DNA from: Archivesica marissinica
Lineage: Eukaryota > Mollusca > Bivalvia > Venerida > Vesicomyidae
Reading direction: 5' to 3'
Length of the DNA: 64,000 nucleotides
Assembly: GCA_014843695.1 (NCBI GenBank)
Contig: CM026395.1
Location: 44,750,396 to 44,814,395 of the forward strand
A program made the translations under genes and the position numbers. Positions 35,901 through 48,413 of this stretch are shown here, piece by piece. Within the stretch, counting starts at the first letter, position 1, and every line of letters begins with the position of its first letter. The notes under the pieces were generated by a model. It did not search any database. It was not told where the DNA came from and saw only the letters and a list, made by a program, of their open reading frames with translations.

Positions 35901-38900
35901 TGTGAGGGGCAAGGTATTTGATCTTGCAGCTGTGAGGGGTATTTGATCTTGCAGCTGTGAGGGGCAAGGTATTTGATCTTGCAGCTGTGAGGGGTATTTG
36001 ATCTTGCAGCTGTGAGGGGTATTTGATATTGCAGCCGTGAGGGGCAAGGTATTTGATCTTGCAGCTGTGAGGGGCAAGGTATTTGATATTGCAGCTGTGA
36101 GGGGCAAGGTATTTGATATTGCAGCTGTGAGGGGTATTTGATCTTGCAGTTGTGAGGGGCAAGGTATTTGATATTGCAGCTGTGAGGGGTAAGGTATTTG
36201 ATCTTGCAGCTGTGAGGGGCAAGGTATTTGATATTGCAGCTGTGAGGGGCAAGGTATTTGATATTGCAGCTGTGAGGGGCAAGGTATTTGAACTTGCAGC
36301 TGTGAGGGGCAAGGTATTTGATATTGCAGCTGTGAAGGGCAAGGTATTTGATATTGCAGCTGTGAGGGGCAATGTATTTGATCTTGCAGCTGTGAGGGGT
36401 ATTTGATCTTGCAGCTGTGAGGGGCAAGGTATTTGATCTTGCAGCTGTGAGGGGCAAGGTATTTGATATTGCAGCTGTGAGGGGCAAGGTATTTGATATT
36501 GCAGCTGTGAGGGGCAAGGTATTTGATCTTGCAGCTGTGAGGGGTATTTGATCTTGCAGCTGTGAGGGGCAAGGTATTTGATCTTGCAGCTGTGAGGGGC
36601 AAGGTATTTGATATTGCAGCTGTGAGGGGCAAGGTATTTGATATTGCAGCTGTGAGGGGCAAGGTATTTGATCTTGCAGCTGTGAGGGGCAAGGTATTTG
36701 ATCTTGCAGCTGTGAGGGGCAAGGTATTTGATCTTGCAGCTGTGAGGGGCAAGGTATTTGATATTGCAGCTGTGAGGGGCAGTATTTGATCTTGCAGCTG
36801 TGAGGGGTATTTGATCTTGCAGCTGTGAGGGGCAAGGTATTTGATCTTGCAGCTGTGAGGGGCAAGGTATTTGATATTGCAGCTGTGAGGGGCAAGGTAT
36901 TTGATATTGCAGCTGTGAGGGGCAAGGTATTTGATCTTGCAGCTGTGAGGGGCAAGGTATTTGATCTTGCAGCTGTGAGGGGTATTTGATATTGCAGCTG
37001 TGAGGGGTATTTGATCTTGCAGCTGTGAGGGGCAAGGTATTTGATATTGCAGCTGTGAGGGGCAAGGTATTTGATCTTGCAGCTGTGAGGGGCAAGGTAT
37101 TTGATCTTGCAGCTGTGAGGGGCAAGGTATTTGATCTTGCAGCTGTGAGGGGCAAGGTATTTGATCTTGCAGCTGTGAGGGGCAAGGTATTTGATCTTGC
37201 AGCTGTGAGGGGCAAGGTATTTGATCTTGCAGCTGTGAGGGGCAAGGTATTTGATCTTGCAGCTGTGAGGGGTATTTGATCTTGCAGCTGTGAGGGATAT
37301 TTGATATTGCAGCTGTGAGGGGCAAGGTATTTGATCTTGCAGCTGTGAGGGGTATTTGATCTTGCAGCTGTGAGGGGTATTTGATATTGCAGCTGTGAGG
37401 GGCAAGGTATTTGATCTTGCAGCTGTGAGGGGCAAGGTATTTGATATTGCAGCTGTGAGGGGCAAGGTATTTGATCTTGCAGCTGTGAGGGGCAAGGTAT
37501 TTGATCTTGCAGCTGTGAGGGATATTTGATCTTGCAGCTGTGAGGGGCAAGGTATTTGATCTTGCAGCTGTGAGGGGTATTTGATCTTGCAGCTGTGAGG
37601 GGCAAGGTATTTGATCTTGCAGCTGTGAGGGGCAAGGTATTTGATCTTGCAGCTGTGAGGGGTATTTGATCTTGCAGCTGTGAGGGGTATTTGATCTTGC
37701 AGCTGTGAGGGGCAAGGTATTTGATCTTGCAGCTGTGAGGGATATTTGATCTTGCAGCTGTGAGGGGCAAGGTATTTGATCTTGCAGCTGTGAGGGGCAA
37801 GGTATTTGATCTTGCAGCTGTGAGGGGTATTTGATCTTGCAGCTGTGAGGGGTATTTGATCTTGCAGCTGTGAGGGGTATTTGATCTTGCAGCTGTGAGG
37901 GGTATTTGATCTTGCAGCTGTGAGGGNNNNNNNNNNNNNNNNNNNNNNNNNNNNNNNNNNNNNNNNNNNNNNNNNNNNNNNNNNNNNNNNNNNNNNNNNN
38001 NNNNNNNNNNNNNNNNNNNNNNNNNNNNNNNNNNNNNNNNNNNNNNNNNNNNNNNNNNNNNNNNNNNNNNNNNNNNNNNNNNNNNNNNNNNNNNNNNNNN
38101 NNNNNNNNNNNNNNNNNNNNNNNNNNNNNNNNNNNNNNNNNNNNNNNNNNNNNNNNNNNNNNNNNNNNNNNNNNNNNNNNNNNNNNNNNNNNNNNNNNNN
38201 NNNNNNNNNNNNNNNNNNNNNNNNNNNNNNNNNNNNNNNNNNNNNNNNNNNNNNNNNNNNNNNNNNNNNNNNNNNNNNNNNNNNNNNNNNNNNNNNNNNN
38301 NNNNNNNNNNNNNNNNNNNNNNNNNNNNNNNNNNNNNNNNNNNNNNNNNNNNNNNNNNNNNNNNNNNNNNNNNNNNNNNNNNNNNNNNNNNNNNNNNNNN
38401 NNNNNNNNNNNNNNNNNNNNNNNNNNNNNNNNNNNNNNNNNNNNNNNNNNNNNNNNNNNNNNNNNNNNNNNNNNNNNNNNNNNNNNNNNNNNNNNNNNNN
38501 NNNNNNNNNNNNNNNNNNNNNNNNNNNNNNNNNNNNNNNNNNNNNNNNNNNNNNNNNNNNNNNNNNNNNNNNNNNNNNNNNNNNNNNNNNNNNNNNNNNN
38601 NNNNNNNNNNNNNNNNNNNNNNNNNNNNNNNNNNNNNNNNNNNNNNNNNNNNNNNNNNNNNNNNNNNNNNNNNNNNNNNNNNNNNNNNNNNNNNNNNNNN
38701 NNNNNNNNNNNNNNNNNNNNNNNNNNNNNNNNNNNNNNNNNNNNNNNNNNNNNNNNNNNNNNNNNNNNNNNNNNNNNNNNNNNNNNNNNNNNNNNNNNNN
38801 NNNNNNNNNNNNNNNNNNNNNNNNNNNNNNNNNNNNNNNNNNNNNNNNNNNNNNNNNNNNNNNNNNNNNNNNNNNNNNNNNNNNNNNNNNNNNNNNNNNN

Positions 38901-41268
38901 NNNNNNNNNNNNNNNNNNNNNNNNNNGGGGCAAGGTATTTGATATTGCAGCTGTGAGGGGCAAGGTATTTGATCTTGCAGCTGTGAGGGGCAAGGTATTT
39001 GATCTTGCAGCTGTGAGGGGCAAGGTATTTGATCTTACAGTTGTGAGGGGCAAGGTATTTGAACTTGCAGCTGTGAGGGGCAAGGTATTTGATATTGCAG
39101 CTGTGAGGGGTATTTGATCTTGCAGCTGTGAGGGGCAAGGTATTTGATCTTGCAGCTGTGAGGGGTATTTGATCTTGCAGCTGTGAGGGGTATTTGATAT
39201 TGCAGCTGTGAGGGGGTATTTGATCTTGCAGCTGTGAGGGGTATTTGATATTGCAGCTGTGAGGGGCAAGGTATTTGATCTTGCAGCTGTGAGGGTATTT
39301 GATCTTGCAGCTGTGAGGGGCAAGGTATTTGATCTTGCAGCTGTGAGGGGCAAGGTATTTGATCTTGCAGCTGTGAGGGGTATTTGATCTTGCAGCTGTG
39401 AGGGGTATTTGATCTTGCAGCTGTGAGGGGTATTTGATCTTGCAGCTGTGGGGGTATTTGATCTTGCAGCTGTGAGGGGTATTTGATCTTGCAGCTGTGA
39501 GGGGCAAGGTATTTGATATTGCAGCTGTGAGGGGCAAGGTATTTGATCTTGCAGCTGTGAGGGGCAAGGTATTTGATCTTGCAGCTGTGAGGCGTATTTG
39601 ATCTTGCAGCTGTGAGGGGCAAGGTATTTGATCTTGCAGCTGTGAGGGGTATTTGATCTTGCAGCTGTGAGGGGCAAGGTATTTGATCTTGCAGCTGTGA
39701 GGGGCAAGGTATTTGATCTTGCAGCTGTGAGGGGTATTTGATCTTGCAGCTGTGAGGGGCAAGGTATTTGATCTTGCAGCTGTGAGGGGTATTTGATCTT
39801 GCAGCTGTGAGGGGCAAGGTATTTGATATTGCAGCTGTGAGGGGCAAGGTATTTGATCTTGCAGCTGTGAGGGGCAAGGTATTTGATCTTGCAGCTGTGA
39901 GGGGTATTTGATCTTGCAGCTGTGAGGGGCAAGGTATTTGATCTTGCAGCTGTGAGGGGTATTTGATCTTGCAGCTGTGAGGGGCAAGTATTTGATCTTG
40001 CAGCTGTGAGGGCAAGGTATTTGATCTTGCAGCTGTGAGGGGTATTTGATCTTGCAGCTGTGAGGGGTATTTGATCTTGCAGCTGTGAGGGGCAAGGTAT
40101 TTGATCTTGCAGCTGTGAGGGGCAAGGTATTTGATTGCAGCTGTGAGGGGCAAGGTATTTGAACTTGCAGCTGTGAGGGGCAAGGTATTTGATATTGCAG
40201 CTGTGAAGGGCAAGGTATTTGATATTGCAGCTGTGAGGGGCAATGTATTTGATCTTGCAGCTGTGAGGGGTATTTGATCTTGCAGCTGTGAGGGGCAAGG
40301 TATTTGATCTTGCAGCTGTGAGGGGCAAGGTATTTGATATTGCAGCTGTGAGTGGCAAGGTATTTGATATTGCAGCTGTGAGGGGCAAGGTATTTGATCT
40401 TGCAGCTGTGAGGGGCAAGGTATTTGATCTTGCAGCTGTGAGGGGCAAGGTATTTGATCTTGCAGCTGTGAGGGGCAAGGTATTTGATCTTGCAGCTGTG
40501 AGGGGTATTTGATCTTGCAGCTGTGAGGGGTATTTGATCTTGCAGCTGTGAGGGGTATTTGATCTTGCAGCTGTGAGGGGTATTTGATCTTGCAGCTGTG
40601 AGGGGCAAGGTATTTGATCTTGCAGCTGTGAGGGGTATTTGATCTTGCAGCTGTGAGGGGCAAGGTATTTGATCTTGCAGCTGTGAGGGGCAAGGTATTT
40701 GATCTTGCAGCTGTGAGGGGCAAGGTATTTGATCTTGCAGCTGTGAGGGGCAAGGTATTTGATCTTGCAGCTGTGAGGGCGGTATTTGATCTTGCAGCTG
40801 TGAGGGGCAAGGTATTTGATCTTGCAGCTGTGAGGGGCAAGGTATTTGATCTTGCAGCTGTGAGGGGCAAGGTATTTGATCTTGCAGCTGTGAGGGGTAT
40901 TTGATCTTGCAGCTGTGAGGGGTATTTGATCTTGCAGCTGTGAGGGGCAAGGTATTTGATCTTGCAGCTGTGAGGGGTATTTGATCTTGCAGCTGTGAGG
41001 GGCAAGGTATTTGATCTTGCAGCTGTGAGGGGTATTTGATCTTGCAGCTGTGAGGGGCAAGGTATTTGATCTTGCAGCTGTCAGGGGCAAGGTATTTGAT
41101 ATTGCAGCTGTGAGGGGCAAGGTATTTGATCTTCCAGCTGTGATGGGCAAGGTATTTGAACTTGCAGCTGTGAGGGGCAAGGTATTTGAACTTTCAGCTG
41201 TGAGGGGCAAGGTATTTGATATTGCAGCTGTGAGGGGCAAGGTATTTGAACTTGCAGCTGTGAGGGGC
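32962..41268. repeat. 30/25-bp minisatellite, about 260 sequenced units plus a gap
   Basis: Long units read ctgtgaggggcaaggtattt then gatcttgcag; short units lack the caagg part (25 bases). In gene sense each unit holds ccttgcccctcacag, an acceptor-like pyrimidine tract with AG. Because 25 and 30 are mixed and no frame has a stop, all three minus frames stay open for kilobases. A block with the rare variants gtgggggt and gaggcgtatt is duplicated near 35.65-36.4 and 39.44-40.26 kb. Confidence 0.98.
37927..38926. other. Assembly gap, 1000 N
   Basis: Exactly 1000 N inside the array, a placeholder length, so the true array size is unknown. Confidence 0.99.
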
Positions 41269-41785
41269 AGGGGATTAAAACCTACAGCTGTGACGGGATT
41301 AAAACCTACAGCTGTGATAGGGCAGAAGATTCAAACCTACAGCTGTAAAGGGAAAGAGATCATTTGATCCTACAACTGTGAGTGGCAAGGACTTTGAACC
41401 TACAGCTGTGAGTGGCAAGGACTTTGAACCTACAGCTGTGAGTGGCAAGGACTTTGAACCTACAGCTGTGAGTGGCAAGGACTTTGAACCTACAGCTGTG
41501 AGTGGCAAGGACTTTGAACATACAGCTGTGAGGGGCAAGGATTTGAACCTACAGCTGTGAGTGGCAAGGACTTTGAACCTACAGCTGTGAGTGGCAAGGA
41601 CTTTGAACCTACAGCTGTGAGGGGCAAGGAATTTGATCTTACAGCTGTGAGGGACAAGGACTTTGAACCTACAGCTGTGAGTGGCAAGGACTTTGAACCT
41701 ACAGCTGTGAGTGGCAAGGACTTTGAACCTACAGCTGTGAGTGGCAAGGAATTTGATCTTACAGCTGTGAGTGGCAAGGACTTGA
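41269..41785. repeat. 30-bp variant array (gtggcaaggactttgaac)
   Basis: About 17 units of ctgtgagtggcaaggacttt then gaacctacag, continuing the previous array with a different consensus; the first few units (ggattaaaacctacag) are irregular. Confidence 0.95.
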
Positions 41786-41929
41786 GTGTCTTGCCTAAGG
41801 AAACACCCTTGGATCAGCTAGTGCATTGAAATTATTATAGCAAGTGATAATCTAGGAATTCGAGAAAACATGAAATTGCCAAATATTAAATATCAACGAA
41901 AGATCTCAGTCTATGTGAAAGACCTCAAA

Positions 41930-42492
41930 AAATACTGGACAGACAGTCTGGTAAACATTGAACTCTTACCAGACACGATGAAGTTTTACTGGACTGATAA
42001 AATACTGGACAGACAGTCTGGTAAATATTGAACTCTTACCAAACACGATGAAGTTTTACTGGACTGATAAAATACTGGACAGACAGTCTGGTAAATATTG
42101 AACTCTTACCAAACACGATGAAGTTTTACTGGACTGATAAAATACTGGACAGACAGTCTGGTAAATATTGAACTCTTACCAGACACGATGAAATTTTACT
42201 GGACTGATAAAATACTGGACAGACAGTCTGGTAAATATTGAACTCTTACCAAACACGATGAAGTTTTACTGGACTGATAAAATACTGGACAGACAGTCTG
42301 GTAAATATTGAACTCTTACCAAACACGATGAAGTTTTACTGGACTGATAAAATACTGGACAGACAGTCTGGTAAATATTGAACTCTTACCAGACACGATG
42401 AAGTTTTACTGGACTGATAAAATACTGGACAGACAGTCTGGTAATATTGAACTCTTACCAGACACGATAAAGTTTTACTGGACTGATAAAAT
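41930..42492. repeat. 70-bp minisatellite, about 8 units
   Basis: The unit includes aaaatactggacagacagtc, tggtaaatattgaactctta and acgatgaagttttactggac. Low divergence between units. Confidence 0.95.
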
Positions 42493-43053
42493 ACTGTTAT
42501 TCATTAAGATACATAATACATGTGTGTAATAGAGGATATTTGTTTGTTTCAGTGTATGATCACATTATATGTTGCCCAATGAACAATGAAAGCAGTATTG
42601 CGAGTGACATCCACAAGTGATAATAATAGCTTTATGAGTGAAACATAATTTGATCATTCACTTAAACAAACAAATATTCATTTTATCTTAGGTTGAACGT
42701 GTTTTTATGATCGAAAACGATGTAACCGTGAACTAAATGACGCTAGAAAATCTCCTTTAAATGACGACACTGACAGCTCGAGTTCCTGTCGAAAACATTT
42801 CAACCTGCAGCAGCGGAACACAGGTGTAAAGCAGTGAGAAATCAAATGTAATATTCCACTGCTTTTAACAAGTGCAATAACACATTTTATTTCACTGATA
42901 AATTTCTATATAAAGCATAATATAACATCTCAGTTTCTACCATTATAAGAGAAAACCTGTAGAAGCCATAGCCTTCAGTTTTAATCCTTTATCATACACG
43001 TATGTAAATATTGTGTAACTTGTATGTTTGAATATGTTATATCATTGTTTGAA
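42493..43053. other. Intron B-C, unique sequence
   Basis: Nothing recognisable apart from AT-rich intronic DNA. Confidence 0.5.
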
Positions 43054-43123
43054 CTAAACTATGTTTAAGCTACCACAGCTATGCAACCTAACTATGTTTA
43101 AGCTACCACAGCTATGCAACCAT
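43054..43123. repeat. 33/34-bp tandem duplication
   Basis: actatgtttaagctaccaca then gctatgcaacc occurs twice in a row. Confidence 0.9.
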
Positions 43124-43167
43124 GGAGCGTTATAACAATGGAATAAGCTAATAAACACACAGTGCAT

Positions 43168-43506
43168 CTAATCCCAGTAAGATATACATGTACGTAACAA
43201 ACATTCACCAAATGAAACAGGGTATTAAATCCCAGTAAGATATACGTAACAAACATTCACCAAATGAAACAGGGTATTAAATCCCAGTAAGATATACATG
43301 TACGTAACAAACATTCCCCAAATGAAACAGGGTATTAAATCCCAGTAAGATATACATGTACGTAACAAACATTCCCCAAATGAAACAGGGTAATAAATCC
43401 CAGTAAGATATACGTAACAAAACATTCCCCAAATGAAACAGGGTAATAAATCCCAGTAAGATATACGTAACAAAACATTCCCCAAATGAAACAGGGTAAT
43501 AAATCC
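43168..43506. repeat. 58/52-bp minisatellite, about 6 units
   Basis: The unit is aatcccagtaagatatacat, gtacgtaacaaacattcccc, aaatgaaacagggtat; shorter units lack the second gtaca-like block. Confidence 0.93.
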
Positions 43507-43840
43507 ACGATACTGTAATCACATGATACAATGAACCATAAAAATCAGTCGTAAAAACAACAACTATTAAATCTTATGAATTCTTCCATATTCGAAGAAA
43601 CTTCTGATATCGTTTCTGCATTTTATTGAATTAACTTCTCGTCTGCTATGACAATTTGTGAACGCAAATAATGCATATTAATGGAGATAGAAAATCATCA
43701 TGAAATGTATGCCTTTGAATGCATTACAATCATGTATTTTTTTAAACATGTATATAGTCTATGACAAGGTCAATGAATGGGGAAATCTTCAGTATTTTCA
43801 ATCTTATTTCGTGTTCCATTGTTTCATCGTGTTCACAGTA

Positions 43841-44090
43841 AAACCAATCTATTACATAGGGTGGTATATGGTAGGCATACAATGGTATAAACCAATCTAT
43901 TACATAGGGTGGTATATGGTAGGCATACAATGGTATAAACCAATCTATTACATAGGGTGGTATATGGTAGGCATACAATGGCATAAACCAATCTATTACA
44001 TAGGGTGGTATATGGCAGGCATACAATGGTATAAACCAATCTATTACATAGGGTGGTATATGGTAGGCATACAATGGTATAAACAAATTA
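43841..44090. repeat. 48-bp minisatellite, 5 units
   Basis: The unit is aaaccaatctattacatagg then gtggtatatggtaggcatac and aatggtat. Confidence 0.95.
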
Positions 44091-44205
44091 AAAACAGGAT
44101 AGGGTGGGACAGAAAACGGGACAGGGTGGGACAGAAAACGGGACAGGGTGGCTGGGTGGGACAGAAAACGGGACAGAAAACAGGACAGGGTGGGAGAGAA
44201 AACGT
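44091..44205. repeat. Short gggacagaaaacgggacagg repeat
   Basis: Four to five imperfect units of about 22 bases, adjoining the 48-bp array. Confidence 0.88.
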
Positions 44206-45139
44206 GACAGGATGCATTTTGAGCCAAGATGAGGGAGGGGGTATTTTGGGATTAGCCCCTAGAAATGTTGCTAACTTACGGTGATTGATCAAAGAGGCAG
44301 TAAGGCAGTACATATTGGTGAAAAGTGTAGATGAGTTCTAAGTTATATAGGTCTGTCCACCAGAAGGCATTCCACCTGTTGAGGCGTATATAAACAAATC
44401 TCAAATATATATTTTTTAAAATAGGGAAAATGGCGGGGTAAAAGGGCAAAGCTAAGGTAGGGCGCCCTGCCATTCCGCTCTAGAAAAAAATCCAAAATTA
44501 AAATGTTTTAATGCAAAATTAAATAATAAAGTAATAACAGTCACTGCATATTATCTTCAGCCAGGGTAGGTAATATATCATAAATTACTTACAACCTAGG
44601 AAATCAGCGTATTTTAACAAAAATACAACTCGGTATAATTCTTCCTTTTATCAAATACTATGTTTTAACCATTCACTCCACGTAAACGTCATACAACACC
44701 ATTGTCGCTTCCCGCACACAGCCGCTGTTCAGCAATGTTATCTATTCCCCCATCGATATTGATTATAGAGTATGTATGTAGTACAGTGTGTCTATTGCTT
44801 ATCAGCAATACAGAGATAAAATGTGCAAAAGAAATACAACATTTTGTACATACTCTATCTACTGGTGATTATTACATGAAACTGTATCAAATGGATTATA
44901 TCTAGGCCATTGTCTAGAACGAAATGAATTAGTATATAATTATGACGAAATTCAACGTTGATTATTAAATGGGATATAAGCCAAAAACGAGGCACGTAGC
45001 ACCAAAGACAGTACCAATATTTGACATATTGGATCCCCTTGAGGCTTATATCTTACTTAAAACACACACTTATATAACAATATCCTACTACTTAAAATTG
45101 TTAATTTCGCACATTTACGCATAGGATTGAATATAATAC
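44206..45139. other. Intron B-C, mostly unique
   Basis: A stretch at 44656-44720 (ttaaccattcactccacgtaa, tacaaca) resembles 28672-28710, so both may be ends of an old TTAA-type element. Nothing else is named. Confidence 0.45.
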
Positions 45140-45657
45140 TTAATATGTGACCCTCCATTACAAAACCAGTCGGAAGTCGCTAAATCCAATTTCAAGATAT
45201 TGACCAATAATCATGATACAGGCTAAAATCACCATATTTTGGATTTCAGCATTTAAATATTAAGAAATATGTATATTGCAACTACGGCAAGGTTATTTTG
45301 TGAAAAGTATTACAAAAATGCATAAAAACTTTATTTTGTAAAAGCACTAATTAATTAATTCTGACAAATTAGTCATAAAACAATGAAAACCATGAAAAAT
45401 GGGCCTTGAAAACAATACACTGCAGGATAAAGTATCGGGAAATCCCCGTCATGTTTGGTATTAAAATAGAGCTGGGAGTTCCCTCTATTCAAATTTGATA
45501 AAGATATAATGTCATAACCCTGTATTAACCAATCAAAGCTGTTGAAACAAACACCTACGATGTAAACAATTCTTTTGTTACCAAGCATGTGACCTGAAAC
45601 GCGGTGTTTAATTGGCTGAGTTCTGCGCATGCTCTGTGTATATTTTCAAAACGCAGT

Positions 45658-45852
45658 TCCGATTGTAAAAAGGACGCAGAAATCGCGAAATTGTTGAATT
45701 TAAATGCAAATGATACCTCAGAATTAGGCGATGTAGTGACAGAATATTTTTCAAACTCTTGGGAAGAGGATATTGAATCAGGAAACTCGAGTGATGAAGG
45801 CAGTTCCTTGGATTCTGAGGACGAATTCGACCCTAAACGAACTTTGTTTTGA
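45658..45852 (+). CDS. Acidic open segment in the TIR element, no ATG seen
   Basis: After fcaaaacgcag-type sequence an open frame reads SSDCKKDAEIAKLL, ends EDEFDPKRTLF and is rich in Asp, Glu and Ser. Such acidic N-termini occur in several transposases, including piggyBac types. The segment has no methionine and ends at TGA, so it is an exon or a remnant. Confidence 0.35.
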   Translation, partial: SDCKKDAEIAKLLNLNANDTSELGDVVTEYFSNSWEEDIESGNSSDEGSSLDSEDEFDPKRTLF

Positions 45853-46562
45853 CCAAGTTATGCAGAATGACGCTGTGATAGTATGCGATGTGCACAGGCG
45901 AGAATTTCGAAACACTTGAATGGGAAAAGGCTACACAATTCAGGTGAGTTTTATTAGACATTGTTTGAGGCTTTTGCTAGATATGTTCCATTTATTATTT
46001 TAACAGGCTAGTGTGATGGTCGAGTAGCGACCGTCCCGTCCCTATCGGGCCTATGGACCCGAGTAACCTGAATTATTTCGCTTCCTGGTTTCAATTTGAT
46101 AATACCATTTGGTTACCACAACGGAAAATAAGAAAACGGTAGTGGATTGGATCAGGTGTATTAGTACAGAATGTGTGTGGGTTTGTTAAAACATGTCTAA
46201 TCTAGTTGGTATGGAAGTGAATCAATATGGGGGAGGGTTGCAAAAATTGTACTGGGAACCGGGGTATGGAAACTATGTATGTAGGCTGGTCTATACAGCC
46301 GGTATATATGGAAGAGAGAAACATAGAGGGGGGTGTGAACAATGTCGGAGGGAGGTGCCATCTGCCACAAATCTAAGGGTGAGGGTCGCCGTAAGGTTTA
46401 GTGCGAGGGAGTGATATTGATGGTAAACACGGCATCAATGCATGATGTATGTGCTGATTGAGATTATTTACCCTCGCCTCCGGCGAACCATGTGGACTAG
46501 CGTTGTGTGTTCCTGCGGAATTCTTATTTATAGTTTATCGATACATAATTATATAATGTGTA

Positions 46563-46755
46563 CCGGTATGTATGTTCCGCTAATGACAAACCCTGGGGAC
46601 CTAGACATATTTTCCTGTGCAGTCTTTATCGCCGCAAACCGGTTAACCAATACTAAGCCAATGTGTGTGAGGTGCCTTGTTCAATATGTGGCCTGACCGA
46701 GTATCGAACCAGGGAATGTACAATTCCAAATCCAACTCTGAACCACGGATGCATC
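46563..46755 (-). mobile_element. SINE family 3 nested in the TIR element
   Basis: Reads tgtatgttccgctaatgaca, ggtgccttgttcaat and ggcctgaccgagtatcgaac like the copy at 25767. Confidence 0.82.
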
Positions 46756-46826
46756 ACCGAATGTATTTCATTGGAAATTATTAATAATATTGCTCTACTT
46801 TCAGTTGTACATGCAAGTATGGTAAT

Positions 46827-46908
46827 GGTGAACCGTGTTATCAACAGTTTGTTCCAGAGGACATGATTAGACGCAGAATGGATATGAGAGAATTAACACA
46901 ACATATGT
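46827..46908 (+). CDS. Possible exon in the TIR element (Cys-rich)
   Basis: The stretch after ttgctctactttcag reads CTCKYGNGEPCYQQF then VPEDMIRRRMDMREL. A C-x-C-x(6)-C pattern followed by a charged helix looks coding. Family not recognised. The 3' limit is uncertain. Confidence 0.35.
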
Positions 46909-46944
46909 ATTAGGTATGGAATTGTCAATTCTCTACACACAGGT

Positions 46945-47172
46945 TAATCGTTATAATGATTTGTAAATAGTATTGTTTTACGATTGCGAAACAAGGTTTT
47001 TTGTCAATTTATAACTAATCACTCAAGTTGGCGAGGATGAAAGCATTTGTGTGGGAGAAAACACACTTGTCCGATCTGGTGACCATTATACAATCTTCTC
47101 GGATCAAACCTGGGTTGCATTGGTGAGAAGCACGAGCATGCTGACCACTACGCTAATCGATTGAAGAGGCAC
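46945..47172 (-). mobile_element. SINE family 1 nested in the TIR element
   Basis: Tail at left (ttttacgattgcgaaacaag), core with a deletion, and tRNA head at right (minus: cgattagcgtagtggtcagc, cccaggtttgatccg). Confidence 0.85.
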
Positions 47173-47544
47173 ATGCCCATCCCCTTGATTTTTTAATTTC
47201 CTCATTGATATTTTAGGGATTTTTTCCTAAAAAATGAGGAATTGTCCCATCCTTATACATTAGCTGCTTTCAATTTGGCAACATTGGACAAAAGTTCTCA
47301 GTATATATTTCAAATTCTTATTAACAATTATGTTAATAAAAGCAGTATATATTTCCAATTCTTATTAACAATTATGTTAATATACCATTTCAATAAGTTG
47401 TCTGCAATGGGATACCTTGGTGTGACGAAAAAATTGAGGGGGGGTCAGTCCTCCCAATGATTTCCCTTTTTATTCATAATTTCGGGCATCCTATATGTCG
47501 ATGTCTGTTTAATGAAATCACTGAATATATACATTTGTTTCTCA

Positions 47545-47899
47545 GGTTTGATGCTGACCATCCTGTCACAGTGTTTGTCAAGAATGACCCGGAAGCAGAG
47601 GAGGTGGCCTTTCGAATACTGCTGCCAAATACAACTTTTCCGGATGGAGAGGCTCCAGGGATCTAACCCCCAGAACTCCCCCTTCAGAGGCAGCAGTACC
47701 TCTATAAATCAATAAGAGAATTTGTAAACAATCCATATAAAGATATTGTGTGTCGAAGACCAGATGTAATGCCACCAGATGATTCGGATGGCGACGGTCT
47801 GGTCACTTGTGGTCGTGGAAGCAGGCGTGGTCGCGGGCGTGGCTGTGCGTTTGATCGTGGGAAGATGACAATGAGTGCACACAGTCGTAGCCCTCATTA
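47545..47899 (+). CDS. Possible C-terminal exon(s) of the TIR element, frameshifted
   Basis: After catttgtttctcag an open frame reads FDADHPVTVFVKNDPEAEE then ILLPNTTFPDGEAPG. A second frame continues PLQRQQYLYKSIREF, DIVCRRPDVMPPDD and an Arg/Gly-rich end RGSRRGRGRG, stopping at TAG. AATAAA lies about 115 bases later. The two parts are in different frames, so one indel is needed. Function unknown. Confidence 0.4.
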
Positions 47900-48413
47900 G
47901 ACTCTGACAATATCTGGACAACACCTATGATGATGATGATAGTGCATATGAAATGTACATGTGAATGAATCGTTTTTTGTATGTTACCATGTAAATATTT
48001 TAATGAAATTTTGTGTAAATAAAGGTTGTGTATGAATATATATATGCTTCAAATTTCATTTTCATTGTACTTATAGTAATGTGCATTGCTAAGGAGTTTG
48101 TTTTGGCAACTTTAACCTCGATTTTGGGACTTTATTCATATTTCTGAAGCCGTAGCTATTGCAACTTAAAAAGTCCATATCTTTGTCAGTTTTTAACCTA
48201 TAACAAAAATGTATACATCATTGGAAAGCTAATGCATTGCCCTTTCAGATGAGCACATAAAATAACCATGTGACTCCATTTTGTAATGGAGGGTCACATA
48301 TATTAAGAATAATGGACTGCACACACAAAAGTATGACGTCACGACAATGTTTTAAATACAGATATACGGTTCCGTTCCTTTTGGATTTAAGTATACTTGT
48401 AACATTATTATAC

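Larger units (their letters stand above)
45144..48302 (+). mobile_element. DNA transposon with terminal inverted repeats, TTAA-flanked, degraded
   Basis: The left end tatgtgaccctccattacaa is inverted at the right end as ttgtaatggagggtcacata. TTAA lies at 45140-45143 and at 48303-48306, as in piggyBac- or Kolobok-type insertions. The right end is itself a hairpin (gtgactccatt with aatggagggtcac). Inside are an acidic open segment and exon-like pieces, plus two later SINEs. No transposase core was recognised; superfamily left open. Confidence 0.75.

Noticed and set aside
32915..41240. Open frames of 1526 to 2759 codons on the minus strand
   Set aside because: They are translations of a stop-free 30/25-base repeat, run through 1000 N, and exist in all three frames. 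No codon bias or domain.
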